Positions 1 through 7,301 of a DNA stretch of 64,000 bases are shown here, piece by piece (position 1 is the stretch's first letter; every line of letters begins with the position of its first letter). Source of the stretch: UBA6115 sp012514225 (lineage in GTDB: Bacteria > Bacillota > Clostridia > Christensenellales > Aristaeellaceae); NCBI GenBank assembly GCA_036756425.1, contig DAIOLC010000004.1, positions 1 to 64,000 on the forward strand. The letters are read 5' to 3'. The position numbers were made by a program, and so were the translations under genes. The notes below the pieces were generated by a model that was given only the letters and a program-made list of their open reading frames with translations, searched no databases and had not been told where the DNA came from.

Positions 1-75
1 GAGGGCTTCGCCCTCCGATACCTCCCATGAAATGGTTTTTTGACAGTCTGAACCGGGGGAAATCCCCGGTTTTCA
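1..75. repeat. Right end of a dispersed repeat plus terminator hairpin
   Basis: The segment TTTTTTGACAGTCTG at 36-50 is the same sequence that closes the two full repeat elements at 4001-4225 and 25886-26118. As in those copies it is followed at once by a hairpin, here AACCGGGG (51-58) pairing with CCCCGGTT (64-71). A second small hairpin, GAGGGC-TTC-GCCCTC, lies at 1-16. The interior does not match the other two cores, so this is a diverged or different member cut by the window edge. It also lies downstream of the minus-strand gene at 108-431 and may end that operon. Confidence 0.5.
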
Positions 76-107
76 TTCTGTCGGCGACCTCGCCATGCAT
101 GTCGTTA

Positions 108-431
108 TCAGTCGTCCCGCGCCTGCCTTTGATTGTACTTCCCCTGGGCCCTGGCGACCCGGACACCGAAGACCGCCAGGCCCAGGGCGGTCGCGGAAAT
201 GGCCCAGAACACCTGCCGCGGGGGCGGCAGCGCCAGGGACAGCGCGGCGGCCAGCAGCAGAAAGCCGCCGAGCATGAGCAGCGCAGCCCCGACGGCCTTG
301 CCGTAGCCGGCATGGTCGCGTACGAAGGTCCGGTGGTACTCGTGCACCAGGTCCGTCCTGCCGCGGTAAATCAACACACCCAGGACGAAAGACAAGGCGG
401 CCGCCAGGCCGCAGACGACGGCGAAGCCCAT
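108..431 (-). CDS. Small membrane protein, DUF3784-like
   Basis: This 107-residue protein has an N-terminal membrane segment (about residues 3-22), a short polar stretch with a Tyr-His-Arg centre, and two more hydrophobic segments (about 45-68 and 72-92) before a basic tail. That pattern and length fit the DUF3784 family of small Firmicute membrane proteins, whose function is unknown. The start has a good GGAGGG ribosome site. It is the last gene of a minus-strand group with the ferredoxin and rubredoxin-like genes, 50 bases downstream of the ferredoxin stop. The family call rests on topology only. Confidence 0.6.
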   Translation of the reverse strand: MGFAVVCGLAAALSFVLGVLIYRGRTDLVHEYHRTFVRDHAGYGKAVGAALLMLGGFLLLAAALSLALPPPRQVFWAISATALGLAVFGVRVARAQGKYNQRQARDD

Positions 432-481
432 GCCTTGCCCTCCTCACCCGCGCGTAAAGCGGTCGCGCAAGCCCTTTTGGA

Positions 482-964
482 TTACAGCAGCTCCAGCAGC
501 CTTTCCGCCGCCTCCCTCGGGAAGCCCGCCGGCTGCGCCGATTCGAGCAGCTCCCTGATGAACGCGCGCGCCTCCGCGCTCTGGGGCAGCAGATAGCCGG
601 CCTCCCGGGACAGGTCCTCCGCGGTGACGCGGGTGGAAGCCAGCAGCGCGGCGGCCAGCCGTTTCCCCTCCGGGCCCGGTTCCCCCTCCGCCATCGCGCG
701 GGCTGCCTGTTCCTGCCGGGCCGCGCTGCGGGACAGCGCCTGCAGCGGCTTTTTGACCGACTCGTCCGTCGGCTGCTGGGGCGGGTAGTTGGCCGGCACC
801 AGGGAAATCGCGCCGGAAGGGCAGGCGTCCACGCAGGCGCGGCAGGCGTCCAGGCAGCGGGCCGCGTCAATCTGGCCGTTGTCCGTATCCGTCGCCCCGG
901 TCGGGCAGACGTACAGGCACAGGCAATCCTTCGTGCACAGGCGGATGTTGCGGACAGCCTTCAT
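482..964 (-). CDS. 2[4Fe-4S] ferredoxin-like protein
   Basis: The 160-residue protein carries two cysteine clusters in its first 60 residues and a helical, Ala/Glu-rich C-terminal half with no cysteines. The second cluster is C-x3-C-x2-C-x3-C-P. The first is C-x3-C-x-C-x3-C-P, tighter than the usual C-x2-C-x2-C-x3-C-P. It probably passes electrons in the cytoplasm, most simply to or from the rubredoxin-like protein encoded just upstream. Its ATG overlaps the stop of that gene as ATGA, so the two are translationally coupled. I chose this start because the longer open frame merely runs through the rubredoxin gene in another frame. The C-terminal 100 residues are unassigned. Confidence 0.75.
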   Translation of the reverse strand: MKAVRNIRLCTKDCLCLYVCPTGATDTDNGQIDAARCLDACRACVDACPSGAISLVPANYPPQQPTDESVKKPLQALSRSAARQEQAARAMAEGEPGPEGKRLAAALLASTRVTAEDLSREAGYLLPQSAEARAFIRELLESAQPAGFPREAAERLLELL

Positions 965-1629
965 GCGCTCGCCCCCCTTGTCACCTCGTTGAACTTGAAC
1001 CGCGGCACCTTGCACACCGGGCAGATGTCCGGCGGCAGGTCGCCGGCAAAGATGAAGCCGCAGGCCTCGCAGACAAAGAGCTTCGCACCCTCGAAGGCCG
1101 CCGCGCCCTGCCCCTGGTAGCGGGACAGCAGGCCCTGCCGCATGCGGGCCACCTTCTCCCCCCAGGTCAGGGCGCGCAGCGCGCCGCGATCCCCCGCCGC
1201 CCGCGCGGCCTCGAAGGCCCGCGGGTACCCGGCGTCCAGGTCTTCCTTCAGGAGCGTAATGAGACTGTCCGCGTCCCCCTCCGGCTGCGCCTGGGCGGTA
1301 AAATACGCCGCGAGCCGGGTCAACAGCCCGGCCTCCTCCTCCCGGTACTGCTTGGCGCAGCCGCGGGCCAGGTTGGAGCAGCGCGCGGCCAGGACCAGGG
1401 CATCCGCCGCCGCGCCAGCCTGCCGCGCGGCGGGCTCGCCAGCGGGGGCCGCGGGCTTCGCCCCTTCGTTCCCCTGCGCGCGGAACATGGACTTGTCCGC
1501 CCCGCAGACAGGGCACACCCAGTCTTCCGGCAAATCCTCAAAGGCCGTGCCCGGCGCGACGCCGGCGGCCGGGTCGCCCACGGCGGGGTCGTAGTCGTAC
1601 CCGCAGACCGTGCAGATATAAATTCCCAA
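961..1629 (-). CDS. Rubredoxin / rubrerythrin-like two-iron-site protein
   Basis: The 222-residue protein has a full rubredoxin domain at the N terminus (C-x2-C-G-Y near residue 7 and C-P-V-C-G near residue 39). A helical middle follows, and the protein ends in a second rubredoxin-like knuckle (C-x2-C-G ... C-P-V-C) near residues 185-210, as in rubrerythrin C termini. The middle helices lack an obvious ExxH di-iron pair, so I do not call it a true rubrerythrin. Likely role: cytoplasmic electron transfer in oxygen or peroxide defence, with the ferredoxin below it in the operon. A consensus sigma-A promoter lies upstream at 1691-1719. Confidence 0.75.
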   Translation of the reverse strand: MGIYICTVCGYDYDPAVGDPAAGVAPGTAFEDLPEDWVCPVCGADKSMFRAQGNEGAKPAAPAGEPAARQAGAAADALVLAARCSNLARGCAKQYREEEAGLLTRLAAYFTAQAQPEGDADSLITLLKEDLDAGYPRAFEAARAAGDRGALRALTWGEKVARMRQGLLSRYQGQGAAAFEGAKLFVCEACGFIFAGDLPPDICPVCKVPRFKFNEVTRGASA

Positions 1630-1690
1630 GGTCTCCTCCTGTGCGGCGGCCAGCCTTCACGCCGGCGCGCTATTTTTTTCTGCCTCCCCG

Positions 1691-1719
1691 ATTATAGGGG
1701 GGAACGCCGCCTGTGTCAA
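1691..1719 (-). promoter_or_regulatory. Consensus sigma-A promoter for the rubredoxin operon
   Basis: Read on the minus strand, TTGACA (1719-1714) is followed after 17 bases by TATAAT (1696-1691), a perfect match at both boxes and spacing. The rubredoxin start codon lies about 60 bases downstream. Confidence 0.85.
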
Positions 1720-1790
1720 AGCGACGCGGGCAGCCGGGCGCCCCGGCGGCGCGGGGCGCGGAAAATTTGCGCTTCCCGCGCGATTCCCCC

Positions 1791-1820
1791 TTGACACTTG
1801 AACAGATGCTCAAGTATACT
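1791..1820 (+). promoter_or_regulatory. Metal-resistance promoter with ArsR/SmtB-type operator in the spacer
   Basis: TTGACA (1791-1796) and TATACT (1815-1820) are 18 bases apart. The spacer contains the imperfect palindrome TTGAACAGATGCTCAA (1798-1813), which has the TGAACA-N2-TGnTCA form of CadC/CzrA/SmtB operators. A bound repressor would block both promoter boxes. A second, weaker dyad, ATTGA-N8-TCAAT, sits at 1831-1848 over the probable transcript start. No ArsR gene is encoded in the window, so the regulator would act in trans. Confidence 0.7.
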
Positions 1821-1866
1821 CAGGGCGTCAATTGAGCGCTCATTCAATCATGAGGAGGGCAGGGCG

Positions 1867-2091
1867 ATGACCAAGGCGTATAAGATCAAGGGTCTGGGCT
1901 GCGCCAGCTGCGCGGCGAAGATGGAGCGCAAAATCGGGGCGCTTCCCGGCGTGGCCGCGGCCCGGGTCAACTTCATGACGCAGAAGCTGACCCTGGAGGC
2001 GGAGGAGGCGCGGATGGGCGAGCTGGCCCTGCAGGCGGACAGAATCATCCGCTCCGTCGAGCCGGACGCCTCCCTGCTGGCTTTGCAATGA
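1867..2091 (+). CDS. Heavy-metal-associated (HMA) domain protein, metallochaperone
   Basis: This 74-residue single HMA domain has the metal site G-C-A-S-C-A about 15 residues in, the usual CxxC position. It would hand a soft or transition metal ion to the membrane pump encoded next. I start it at the ATG behind GAGGAGGGC rather than at the upstream TTG, which lies inside the operator. Its stop overlaps the start of the ATPase (ATGA), so the N-terminal metal-binding domain normally fused to such pumps is here a separate, co-translated protein. Confidence 0.85.
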   Translation: MTKAYKIKGLGCASCAAKMERKIGALPGVAAARVNFMTQKLTLEAEEARMGELALQADRIIRSVEPDASLLALQ

Positions 2092-3986
2092 GCCGCCGCG
2101 CCGTGCGCATCCCAATCGCCCTGGGGCTGCTGCTCCTGGGCTTGTTTCTGCCCGCCGGCGGGGCCGTACGCATCGCGCTTCTGCTCGCCGCCTACCTCGT
2201 CGCCGGGTACGACGTGCTGCTGGGCGCGGGGCGGGGCATCCTGCGCGGGCGGGTGTTCGACGAAAACTTCCTGATGTCCCTTGCCACCGTGGGCGCGCTG
2301 GTCATCGGCGAGTACGCCGAGGCCGTCGCCGTGATGGTTTTCTTCCAGACCGGGGAACTGTTCCAGGACTACGCGGTGGACAAGTCCCGCCGCGCCATCG
2401 CCCAGGCCATGGACCTGCGGCCGGACAGCGCCTGGCTGCTGTCGCCGGACGGGAGCGCGGCGGAAGTCCCCCCCGAAACGGTGGAAGCCGGCAGCGACAT
2501 CCTGGTGCGCCCGGGCGAGCGGATTCCGCTGGACGGCGTGGTGCTGACCGGCGAGAGCCGGCTGGACACCGCAGCCCTGACCGGCGAGCCCCTGCCCCGC
2601 CACGCCGCCCCCGGCGACGAGGTCCTGAGCGGCTGCGTCAACCTGACCGGCGCCCTGACCGTGCGCGTGACCCGGCCCTACGCCGAGTCCACCGTCAGCC
2701 GGATTCTGGAGATGGTGGAGAACGCGACGGACCGGAAATCCCGCCAGGAGGCCTTCATCACGCGGTTCTCCGCCGTATACACGCCCGTGGTGGTCGTGCT
2801 GGCGCTGCTGCTGGCCTTCGTCCCGCCGCTCGTGGTGCCAGGCGCCCTGCTGTCGGACTGGGTGTACCGCGCGCTGAACTTCCTGGTCGTGTCCTGCCCC
2901 TGCGCGCTGGTCATCTCCATCCCCCTGGCCTTCTTCGGCGGCATCGGCGGCGCCTCCCGCGCGGGCATCCTGGCCAAGGGCTCCAACTACCTGGAGGCGC
3001 TGGCCCGGGCTGACACCTTCGTCTTCGACAAGACCGGCACCCTGACCCACGGCAGCTTCGTCCTCAGCGAAATCCACCCCGCGGGCGTCAGCGCGGAGGA
3101 GCTGCTGGAGACCGCGGCCCTGGCGGAGACCCATTCCGGCCATCCCCTGGCCCTGTCCGTCAAGGCGGCCTGGGGCAAGGCGGAGGAGCCCGGCCGGGTC
3201 AGGGAGGCCACGGAGATGGCCGGCGGCGGCGTCAGCGCCCTGGTGGACGGCCGCAGGGTGCTGGCGGGCAACGCGCGGCTGCTGCGGGAACACGGCGTGG
3301 ACGTGCCGCAGGGCGCGGAAAACGGCACGCTCATCCACGTCGCCCGCGACGGGGCCTACCTGGGCAGCCTGCAGGCACGGGACGAGATCAAGCCCTGCGC
3401 GCTCCAGGCCCTGCAGCGGCTGAGAAGCCGGGGCGTGAAGCGCCTGGTCATGCTCACCGGGGACAGCGAGCAGGCAGGCCGCCGCGTGGCGGACGACCTG
3501 CACATCGACGTGCTGCACGCCGGGCTGCTGCCCCAGGACAAGGTGGAAAAGCTGGAAGCGCTGCTGGCGGAGCCCGGCCGGACGGGCACCCTCGCCTTCG
3601 TGGGCGACGGCGTCAACGACGCACCGGTGCTGGCGCGCGCGGACGTGGGTTTCGCCATGGGCGCCCTGGGCTCGGACGCCGCCATCGAGGCCGCCGACAT
3701 CGTCATCATGAACGACGACCCCTGCAAGATGGCCGCCGCCTTGGATATCGCCCGGCGCACCGTGCGCATCGCAAAGCAGAACGCCTTCTTCGCCATCTCC
3801 GTCAAGGGCCTCGTCCTGCTGCTCTCCGCCCTGGGCCTGTCCAGCCTGTGGATGGCGGTCTTCGCGGACGTTGGCGTCGCGGTACTGGCCATCCTCAACG
3901 CCATGCGCGCCCTGCGCCCGCCCGCCCAGGACACCACCTGCGCCTGCAGCCTCAACCCGGGCAGCTGCGAAACGAAGGCGGCGTAA
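2088..3986 (+). CDS. P1B-type heavy-metal translocating ATPase (Zn/Cd/Pb class)
   Basis: The 632-residue pump shows all P1B landmarks: paired N-terminal membrane helices, the T-G-E actuator loop, the intramembrane C-P-C site (residues 270-272), the phosphorylated Asp in DKTGTLT (D314), the H-P nucleotide motif (S-G-H-P-L-A), and GDGVNDAP before the last two helices. The C-P-C with Ser-Ile-Pro following is typical of divalent Zn/Cd/Pb exporters, but the exact ion cannot be read from sequence. There is no fused HMA domain; that is the preceding gene. The last 20 residues hold three cysteines (C-A-C and a later C), a possible extra metal-binding tail. Expression is probably metal-induced through the operator at 1798-1813. 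Confidence 0.9.
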   Translation: MSRRAVRIPIALGLLLLGLFLPAGGAVRIALLLAAYLVAGYDVLLGAGRGILRGRVFDENFLMSLATVGALVIGEYAEAVAVMVFFQTGELFQDYAVDKSRRAIAQAMDLRPDSAWLLSPDGSAAEVPPETVEAGSDILVRPGERIPLDGVVLTGESRLDTAALTGEPLPRHAAPGDEVLSGCVNLTGALTVRVTRPYAESTVSRILEMVENATDRKSRQEAFITRFSAVYTPVVVVLALLLAFVPPLVVPGALLSDWVYRALNFLVVSCPCALVISIPLAFFGGIGGASRAGILAKGSNYLEALARADTFVFDKTGTLTHGSFVLSEIHPAGVSAEELLETAALAETHSGHPLALSVKAAWGKAEEPGRVREATEMAGGGVSALVDGRRVLAGNARLLREHGVDVPQGAENGTLIHVARDGAYLGSLQARDEIKPCALQALQRLRSRGVKRLVMLTGDSEQAGRRVADDLHIDVLHAGLLPQDKVEKLEALLAEPGRTGTLAFVGDGVNDAPVLARADVGFAMGALGSDAAIEAADIVIMNDDPCKMAAALDIARRTVRIAKQNAFFAISVKGLVLLLSALGLSSLWMAVFADVGVAVLAILNAMRALRPPAQDTTCACSLNPGSCETKAA

Positions 3987-4000
3987 GGCGAAAGAACGAA

Positions 4001-4225
4001 GCTTCGGGGCGTTCCTCCCCGAAGCCCAGATTGTCGAAAAAGGTCTGCGGACCTTTTTCGATCCGGAGGATGGCTGCGGAATGTTTTCGCTGTTCGCGAA
4101 AACGCCCCGCGCGTCCGGCAGAGCCGGACGACACGATTCCCATCCCCGGAGCCCCCCGCATCATCCTCTGTAGTGAGGTTTTTTGACAGCTTGAGCTTCG
4201 GGGAGTTTCTCCCCGAAGCCCTTTT
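4001..4225 (+). mobile_element. MITE-like structured repeat, copy 1
   Basis: The core runs from CAGATTGTCGAAAAA (4027-4041) to TTTTTTGACAGCTTG (about 4179-4193). These ends are imperfect inverted repeats of each other, as expected of a MITE. Inside are a long hairpin (TCGAAAAAGGTC with GACCTTTTTCGA, about 4034-4061), a second (GTTTTCGC with GCGAAAAC, about 4083-4102) and a third (TCCGGC-AGA-GCCGGA). The core is flanked on both sides by nearly the same hairpin, GCTTCGGGG...CCCCGAAGC (4001-4025, and again about 4195-4218). A second copy lies at 25886-26118. No protein is encoded. This accounts for most of the gap between the metal ATPase and phosphoglucomutase. Confidence 0.7.
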
Positions 4226-4271
4226 ATCGCTCTGCGGAATGCAGCCTTCAAACGTGATGAAATAAATGCGG

Positions 4272-4322
4272 GTCAAGGGACGAAGTCCCTTGTCAGGGGG
4301 CCCGGGGGATGACATCCCCCGG
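4272..4322. repeat. Double hairpin repeat (CAAGGGAC...GTCCCTTG family)
   Basis: Two adjacent hairpins, CAAGGGAC-GAA-GTCCCTTG (4274-4292) and CCGGGGGATG/CATCCCCCGG (4302-4322), lie just downstream of the minus-strand phosphoglucomutase stop. The same modules recur at 35929-35975, 43248-43280 and 49800-49966 in varying order and orientation, so this is a dispersed intergenic repeat. It could also serve as a terminator, although no U-run follows. Confidence 0.6.
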
Positions 4323-4330
4323 CCTTCCCT

Positions 4331-6058
4331 TTACGCCCCCGCCCGCAGCAGCGCCCGGGCGGCCTGCGTCAGCTCATCGGACATCCGCACCGCGGCCGTC
4401 CCCCCGTCCCGGCAGCACACGCCGGTATAGAGCTTGATCTTGGGCTCGGTGCCGCTGGGGCGCACGCAGACCCAGCCGTTCCCCTCCAGCTCGAAATACA
4501 GCACGTCCGAGGGCGGCAGGCCCATCGGCGCGCTGTGCCCGCCCTGGGTCCGAAGACCGCTCTGGTAGTCCCGCGCGGCCAGCACCTTCAGGCCGCCGAT
4601 TTGCCGGGGCGGCTGCGCCCGCAGGGCGGCCATCAGGCGCTGGATGTGCCGGGCGCCCTCCTGGCCGGGGTAGTCCTCCGAGACCACGCTTTCCACGTAA
4701 TGTCCGTAGGTTTCGTAGATTTCCTGCAGGCGGTCATACAGCGTCCGGCCTTCCAGGGCGCACAGGCAGGCGGCCTCGGCGACCAGCAGGGCGGCGTTGA
4801 CGGCGTCCTTGTCGCGCACTTTTGTGCCGGAGAGGTAGCCGAAGCTTTCCTCAAAGCCGAAGAGGAAGGTGTGCGAGCCTGTTTCCTCGAACCGTTGGAT
4901 GAGCTCGCCCACGTACTTGAACCCGGTGAGCACGTCGAACTGCTCCGCGCCGAAATCCCGGCTGATGGCGCGGGCCAGCTCGGTGGACACGATGGACTTG
5001 ACGCAGGCGCCGTTTTCCGGGAGCGTCCTCTGCTTCTTGCGCTCGGAGAGGATGTGGTGCATCAGCAGGCAGCCGATCTGGTTGCCCGTCAGGGTGCGGA
5101 ATTCGCCGCCCGCGTCCCGCACGCACACGCCCAGGCGGTCGCAGTCCGGGTCGGTGCCCAGGATGACGGTGGCTCCGGATTTTTTCGCCAGCGGGATGGC
5201 CAGGGTGAAGGCAGCGGGGTTTTCCGGGTTGGGCGCGGGGACGGTGGGGAAGTCCGGGTCGGGCAGCTCCTGCTCCGGGACCACGGTGAGGGAGGTGAAG
5301 CCGGATTCGCGCAGCACCCGGCGCACGGGCACGTTGCCCGCGCCGTGCAGGGGGGTGTAGACGATATGCAGGTCCTTCCCGTGCCGCCGGGCGGCCTCCG
5401 GGCGCACCATCAGCCCCAGCACCATGGCCGTGTAGGCATCGTCCACCTCGGCCTTCCCGATAATTTTGAGCAGCCCTTTTTCAAGCGCCTCCGCTCGGGG
5501 CAGGGGGACGCAGTCCTCGTACCGCAGCGCCTGGATGTGCCGGGTGACGCCCCGGGCCGCGTCCGGGGACAGCTGGGCGCCGTCGGGCCCGTAGGCCTTG
5601 AAGCCGTTGTATTCCGGCGGGTTATGGCTGGCGGTGATGGCCACCCCGGCGGCGGCGCCCAGGAATCGCACGGCGAAGGAAAGCACGGGCACCGGCCGCA
5701 GCGCGTCAAACAGCAGGGCGGACACGCCGCGCGCGGCCAGCACGAGGGCGGTCTCCAGGGCGAAGCGGTCGCTGAAGCGGCGGGAGTCATAGGCGATGAC
5801 GACCGGCCCGGCGCTCCCCTCGTCCTCCAGCAGGTACTGCGCCAGGCCGGCGGCCGCGCGGCGCACGGTCAACACGTTCATGCGGTTGGCGCCCGCCCCC
5901 AGCACGCCGCGCATGCCGGCGGTGCCGAAGGCCAGGTCGGTGTAAAAGCGGTCGCGGACGGCGGCGGGGTCGTCCCGGATTTCCAGCAGCTCCCTTTGAA
6001 GCCCTTCCTCCCCAGCGGTCAGCGCCAGCCAATGCTGATATTGAGTCTGGACGGACAT
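4331..6058 (-). CDS. pgcA: Phosphoglucomutase / phosphomannomutase (alpha-D-phosphohexomutase)
   Basis: The 575-residue enzyme would interconvert glucose-1-phosphate and glucose-6-phosphate, linking glycolysis to cell-wall and glycogen precursors. It has the phosphoserine loop T-A-S-H-N-P (near residue 145), the Mg2+ loop D-P-D-C-D-R, the sugar-binding loop G-F-E-E-S-F-G-Y, and the C-terminal phosphate loop R-P-S-G-T-E-P-K. Length matches Firmicute PgcA. I begin it at the ATG with an AGGGAGGG site; the open frame upstream runs through the promoter region. It is a single gene, divergent from the peptide-transport operon. Confidence 0.92.
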   Translation of the reverse strand: MSVQTQYQHWLALTAGEEGLQRELLEIRDDPAAVRDRFYTDLAFGTAGMRGVLGAGANRMNVLTVRRAAAGLAQYLLEDEGSAGPVVIAYDSRRFSDRFALETALVLAARGVSALLFDALRPVPVLSFAVRFLGAAAGVAITASHNPPEYNGFKAYGPDGAQLSPDAARGVTRHIQALRYEDCVPLPRAEALEKGLLKIIGKAEVDDAYTAMVLGLMVRPEAARRHGKDLHIVYTPLHGAGNVPVRRVLRESGFTSLTVVPEQELPDPDFPTVPAPNPENPAAFTLAIPLAKKSGATVILGTDPDCDRLGVCVRDAGGEFRTLTGNQIGCLLMHHILSERKKQRTLPENGACVKSIVSTELARAISRDFGAEQFDVLTGFKYVGELIQRFEETGSHTFLFGFEESFGYLSGTKVRDKDAVNAALLVAEAACLCALEGRTLYDRLQEIYETYGHYVESVVSEDYPGQEGARHIQRLMAALRAQPPRQIGGLKVLAARDYQSGLRTQGGHSAPMGLPPSDVLYFELEGNGWVCVRPSGTEPKIKLYTGVCCRDGGTAAVRMSDELTQAARALLRAGA

Positions 6059-6094
6059 CCTTATCCCTCCCTTTGCTATGCTTCCTTTGCGCGT

Positions 6095-6124
6095 ATTATA
6101 TGCCAGCCCGGGCGGTGGCCGCAA
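6095..6124 (-). promoter_or_regulatory. Probable promoter of the phosphoglucomutase gene
   Basis: On the minus strand TATAAT (6100-6095) is preceded, 18 bases upstream, by a weak TTGCGG (6124-6119). The -10 box is perfect and lies about 35 bases before the start codon. The remaining 312-base gap to the divergent operon holds that operon's promoter and operator (6205-6258) and an untranslated leader; I see no gene in it. Confidence 0.6.
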
Positions 6125-6204
6125 GTTCGGGCCGCGCGGCGTCCCGGCGGGCACCGGGAAGGGGGCTGCGGAGCCCGCGTTCCACGGCCGGAAAAATTTG
6201 TGCT

Positions 6205-6258
6205 TGACAAAGGCGCGCCGCTCCGTATACATTGTCGGTAGACAAGCGTAAACGTTTA
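6205..6258 (+). promoter_or_regulatory. Promoter with LacI-family operator for the Opp/M24 operon
   Basis: TTGACA (6205-6210) and TATACA (6227-6232) are 16 bases apart. A perfect 10-base palindrome with a central CG, TAAACGTTTA (6249-6258), sits just downstream of the predicted transcript start. That is the form of LacI/GalR operators, and a LacI-family gene ends this operon (14042-15058), so autorepression by its product is the simplest reading. Confidence 0.65.
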
Positions 6259-6370
6259 ACCAACTGCGACGGACGGTGAAAGCCAGCTTACAGCGCAAGT
6301 TTTCCAAACCGCGGCCAGCCCGCGGCCCCTTAGCGCCTGTTTCGGGACGGTTGGGAAAGGAGAAAGGCCG

Positions 6371-7129
6371 ATGCCGTTATCCGTGCTGCTCGTCGGGGAG
6401 ACCTGCTTTGCCAGGGTCACCGAATTCAAGGGAATCGACCATTTTTCGGAGACGAACTACCATTCGTCCGGGGACCTGTTCTGCGGGATGCTGGAGGGCC
6501 TGGGCCACGCCGTCACCCATATTCCCTGCCACCTGGTCTCCAGGCTGTACCCGCGGGACCTGGACGGCCTGGGGAAGTACGACGCCGTGCTATTCAGCGA
6601 CGTGGGCTCCAACAGCTTCCTGCTGCTGCCCGAGGTCGTCAAGGAGGGCAGGCGCGCGGTGAACCTGCTGAAACTGACCCGGGATTACGTGGCGGCGGGC
6701 GGCGGGTTCGCGATGATCGGCGGGTACATGACCTTCCAGGGCATGGAGGCGAAGGGGAAATGGAAGGAAACGCCGGTGGAGGACATGCTGCCGGTGACGC
6801 TCCGGGAGGGGGACGACCGCCGCGAGATGCCCGAGGGCGCTGACCTGGCGTGCGTGCCGGGCTCCCATCCGGTGCTGTCGGGCTTGCCGGCGCAATGGCC
6901 CTACATCCTGGGCTACAACCGGCTCAAGGAAAAGGAAGGCGCGCAGGTCCCCGTGGCTTTCGAGGGGGACCCCATCATCGCCCTCTGGGAATACGGAAAG
7001 GGAAGGACCCTGGCCTACGCGACGGACTGCGCGCCGCACTGGGCGCCCCGGGCGATGCACCAGTGGGAGCACTATCCCCGGCTGTGGGACAACCTGCTGC
7101 GCTGGCTTGCCGGCGGCGGGAGAGGCTGA
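6371..7129 (+). CDS. Putative glutamine amidotransferase-like protein (GATase1-like / DUF1355)
   Basis: This 252-residue cytoplasmic protein resembles the class I amidotransferase-like fold used by the DUF1355 group. Features include an N-terminal beta-strand, a D-V-G-S-N turn, a G-G-G-F-A-M-I-G-G segment near residue 120 where true amidotransferases carry the nucleophile elbow, and a C-terminal Y-A-T-D-C-A-P-H-W segment. I do not see a convincing Cys in the elbow, so catalysis is uncertain. It is first in an operon with an Opp-type importer and an M24 peptidase. A role in processing an imported amide or peptide substrate is inference. The start has an AAGGAGA site. Confidence 0.7.
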   Translation: MPLSVLLVGETCFARVTEFKGIDHFSETNYHSSGDLFCGMLEGLGHAVTHIPCHLVSRLYPRDLDGLGKYDAVLFSDVGSNSFLLLPEVVKEGRRAVNLLKLTRDYVAAGGGFAMIGGYMTFQGMEAKGKWKETPVEDMLPVTLREGDDRREMPEGADLACVPGSHPVLSGLPAQWPYILGYNRLKEKEGAQVPVAFEGDPIIALWEYGKGRTLAYATDCAPHWAPRAMHQWEHYPRLWDNLLRWLAGGGRG

Positions 7130-7301
7130 ACCTGAGGGCCGGCCGCGGTTTCCAGGCACGGAAACCGGGCGGGGCCGGCCTGCGCACCCGATTCCATCAT
7201 CACAAGCCGACGGGACAAGGAGGTGGGTTTGGCGGACAATGACAAAACCGGCGCGCACGCTTTCATTGACTGAACCACAAGGTAAAGAAGAAGGAGGAAA
7301 A

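Noticed and set aside
961..1629. True rubrerythrin
   Set aside because: The helical middle lacks the paired ExxH di-iron ligands I would expect, so only the rubredoxin-type sites are claimed.
1848..3518. A 556-codon open frame antisense to the HMA/ATPase genes
   Set aside because: It lacks a ribosome site and domains, and the plus-strand genes have full motif sets.
4001..4225. Short open frames inside the repeat element
   Set aside because: They begin inside hairpins, lack ribosome sites and differ between the two copies.
4535..6241. A 568-codon plus-strand frame opposite phosphoglucomutase
   Set aside because: It is a shadow frame; all four phosphohexomutase loops are on the minus strand.
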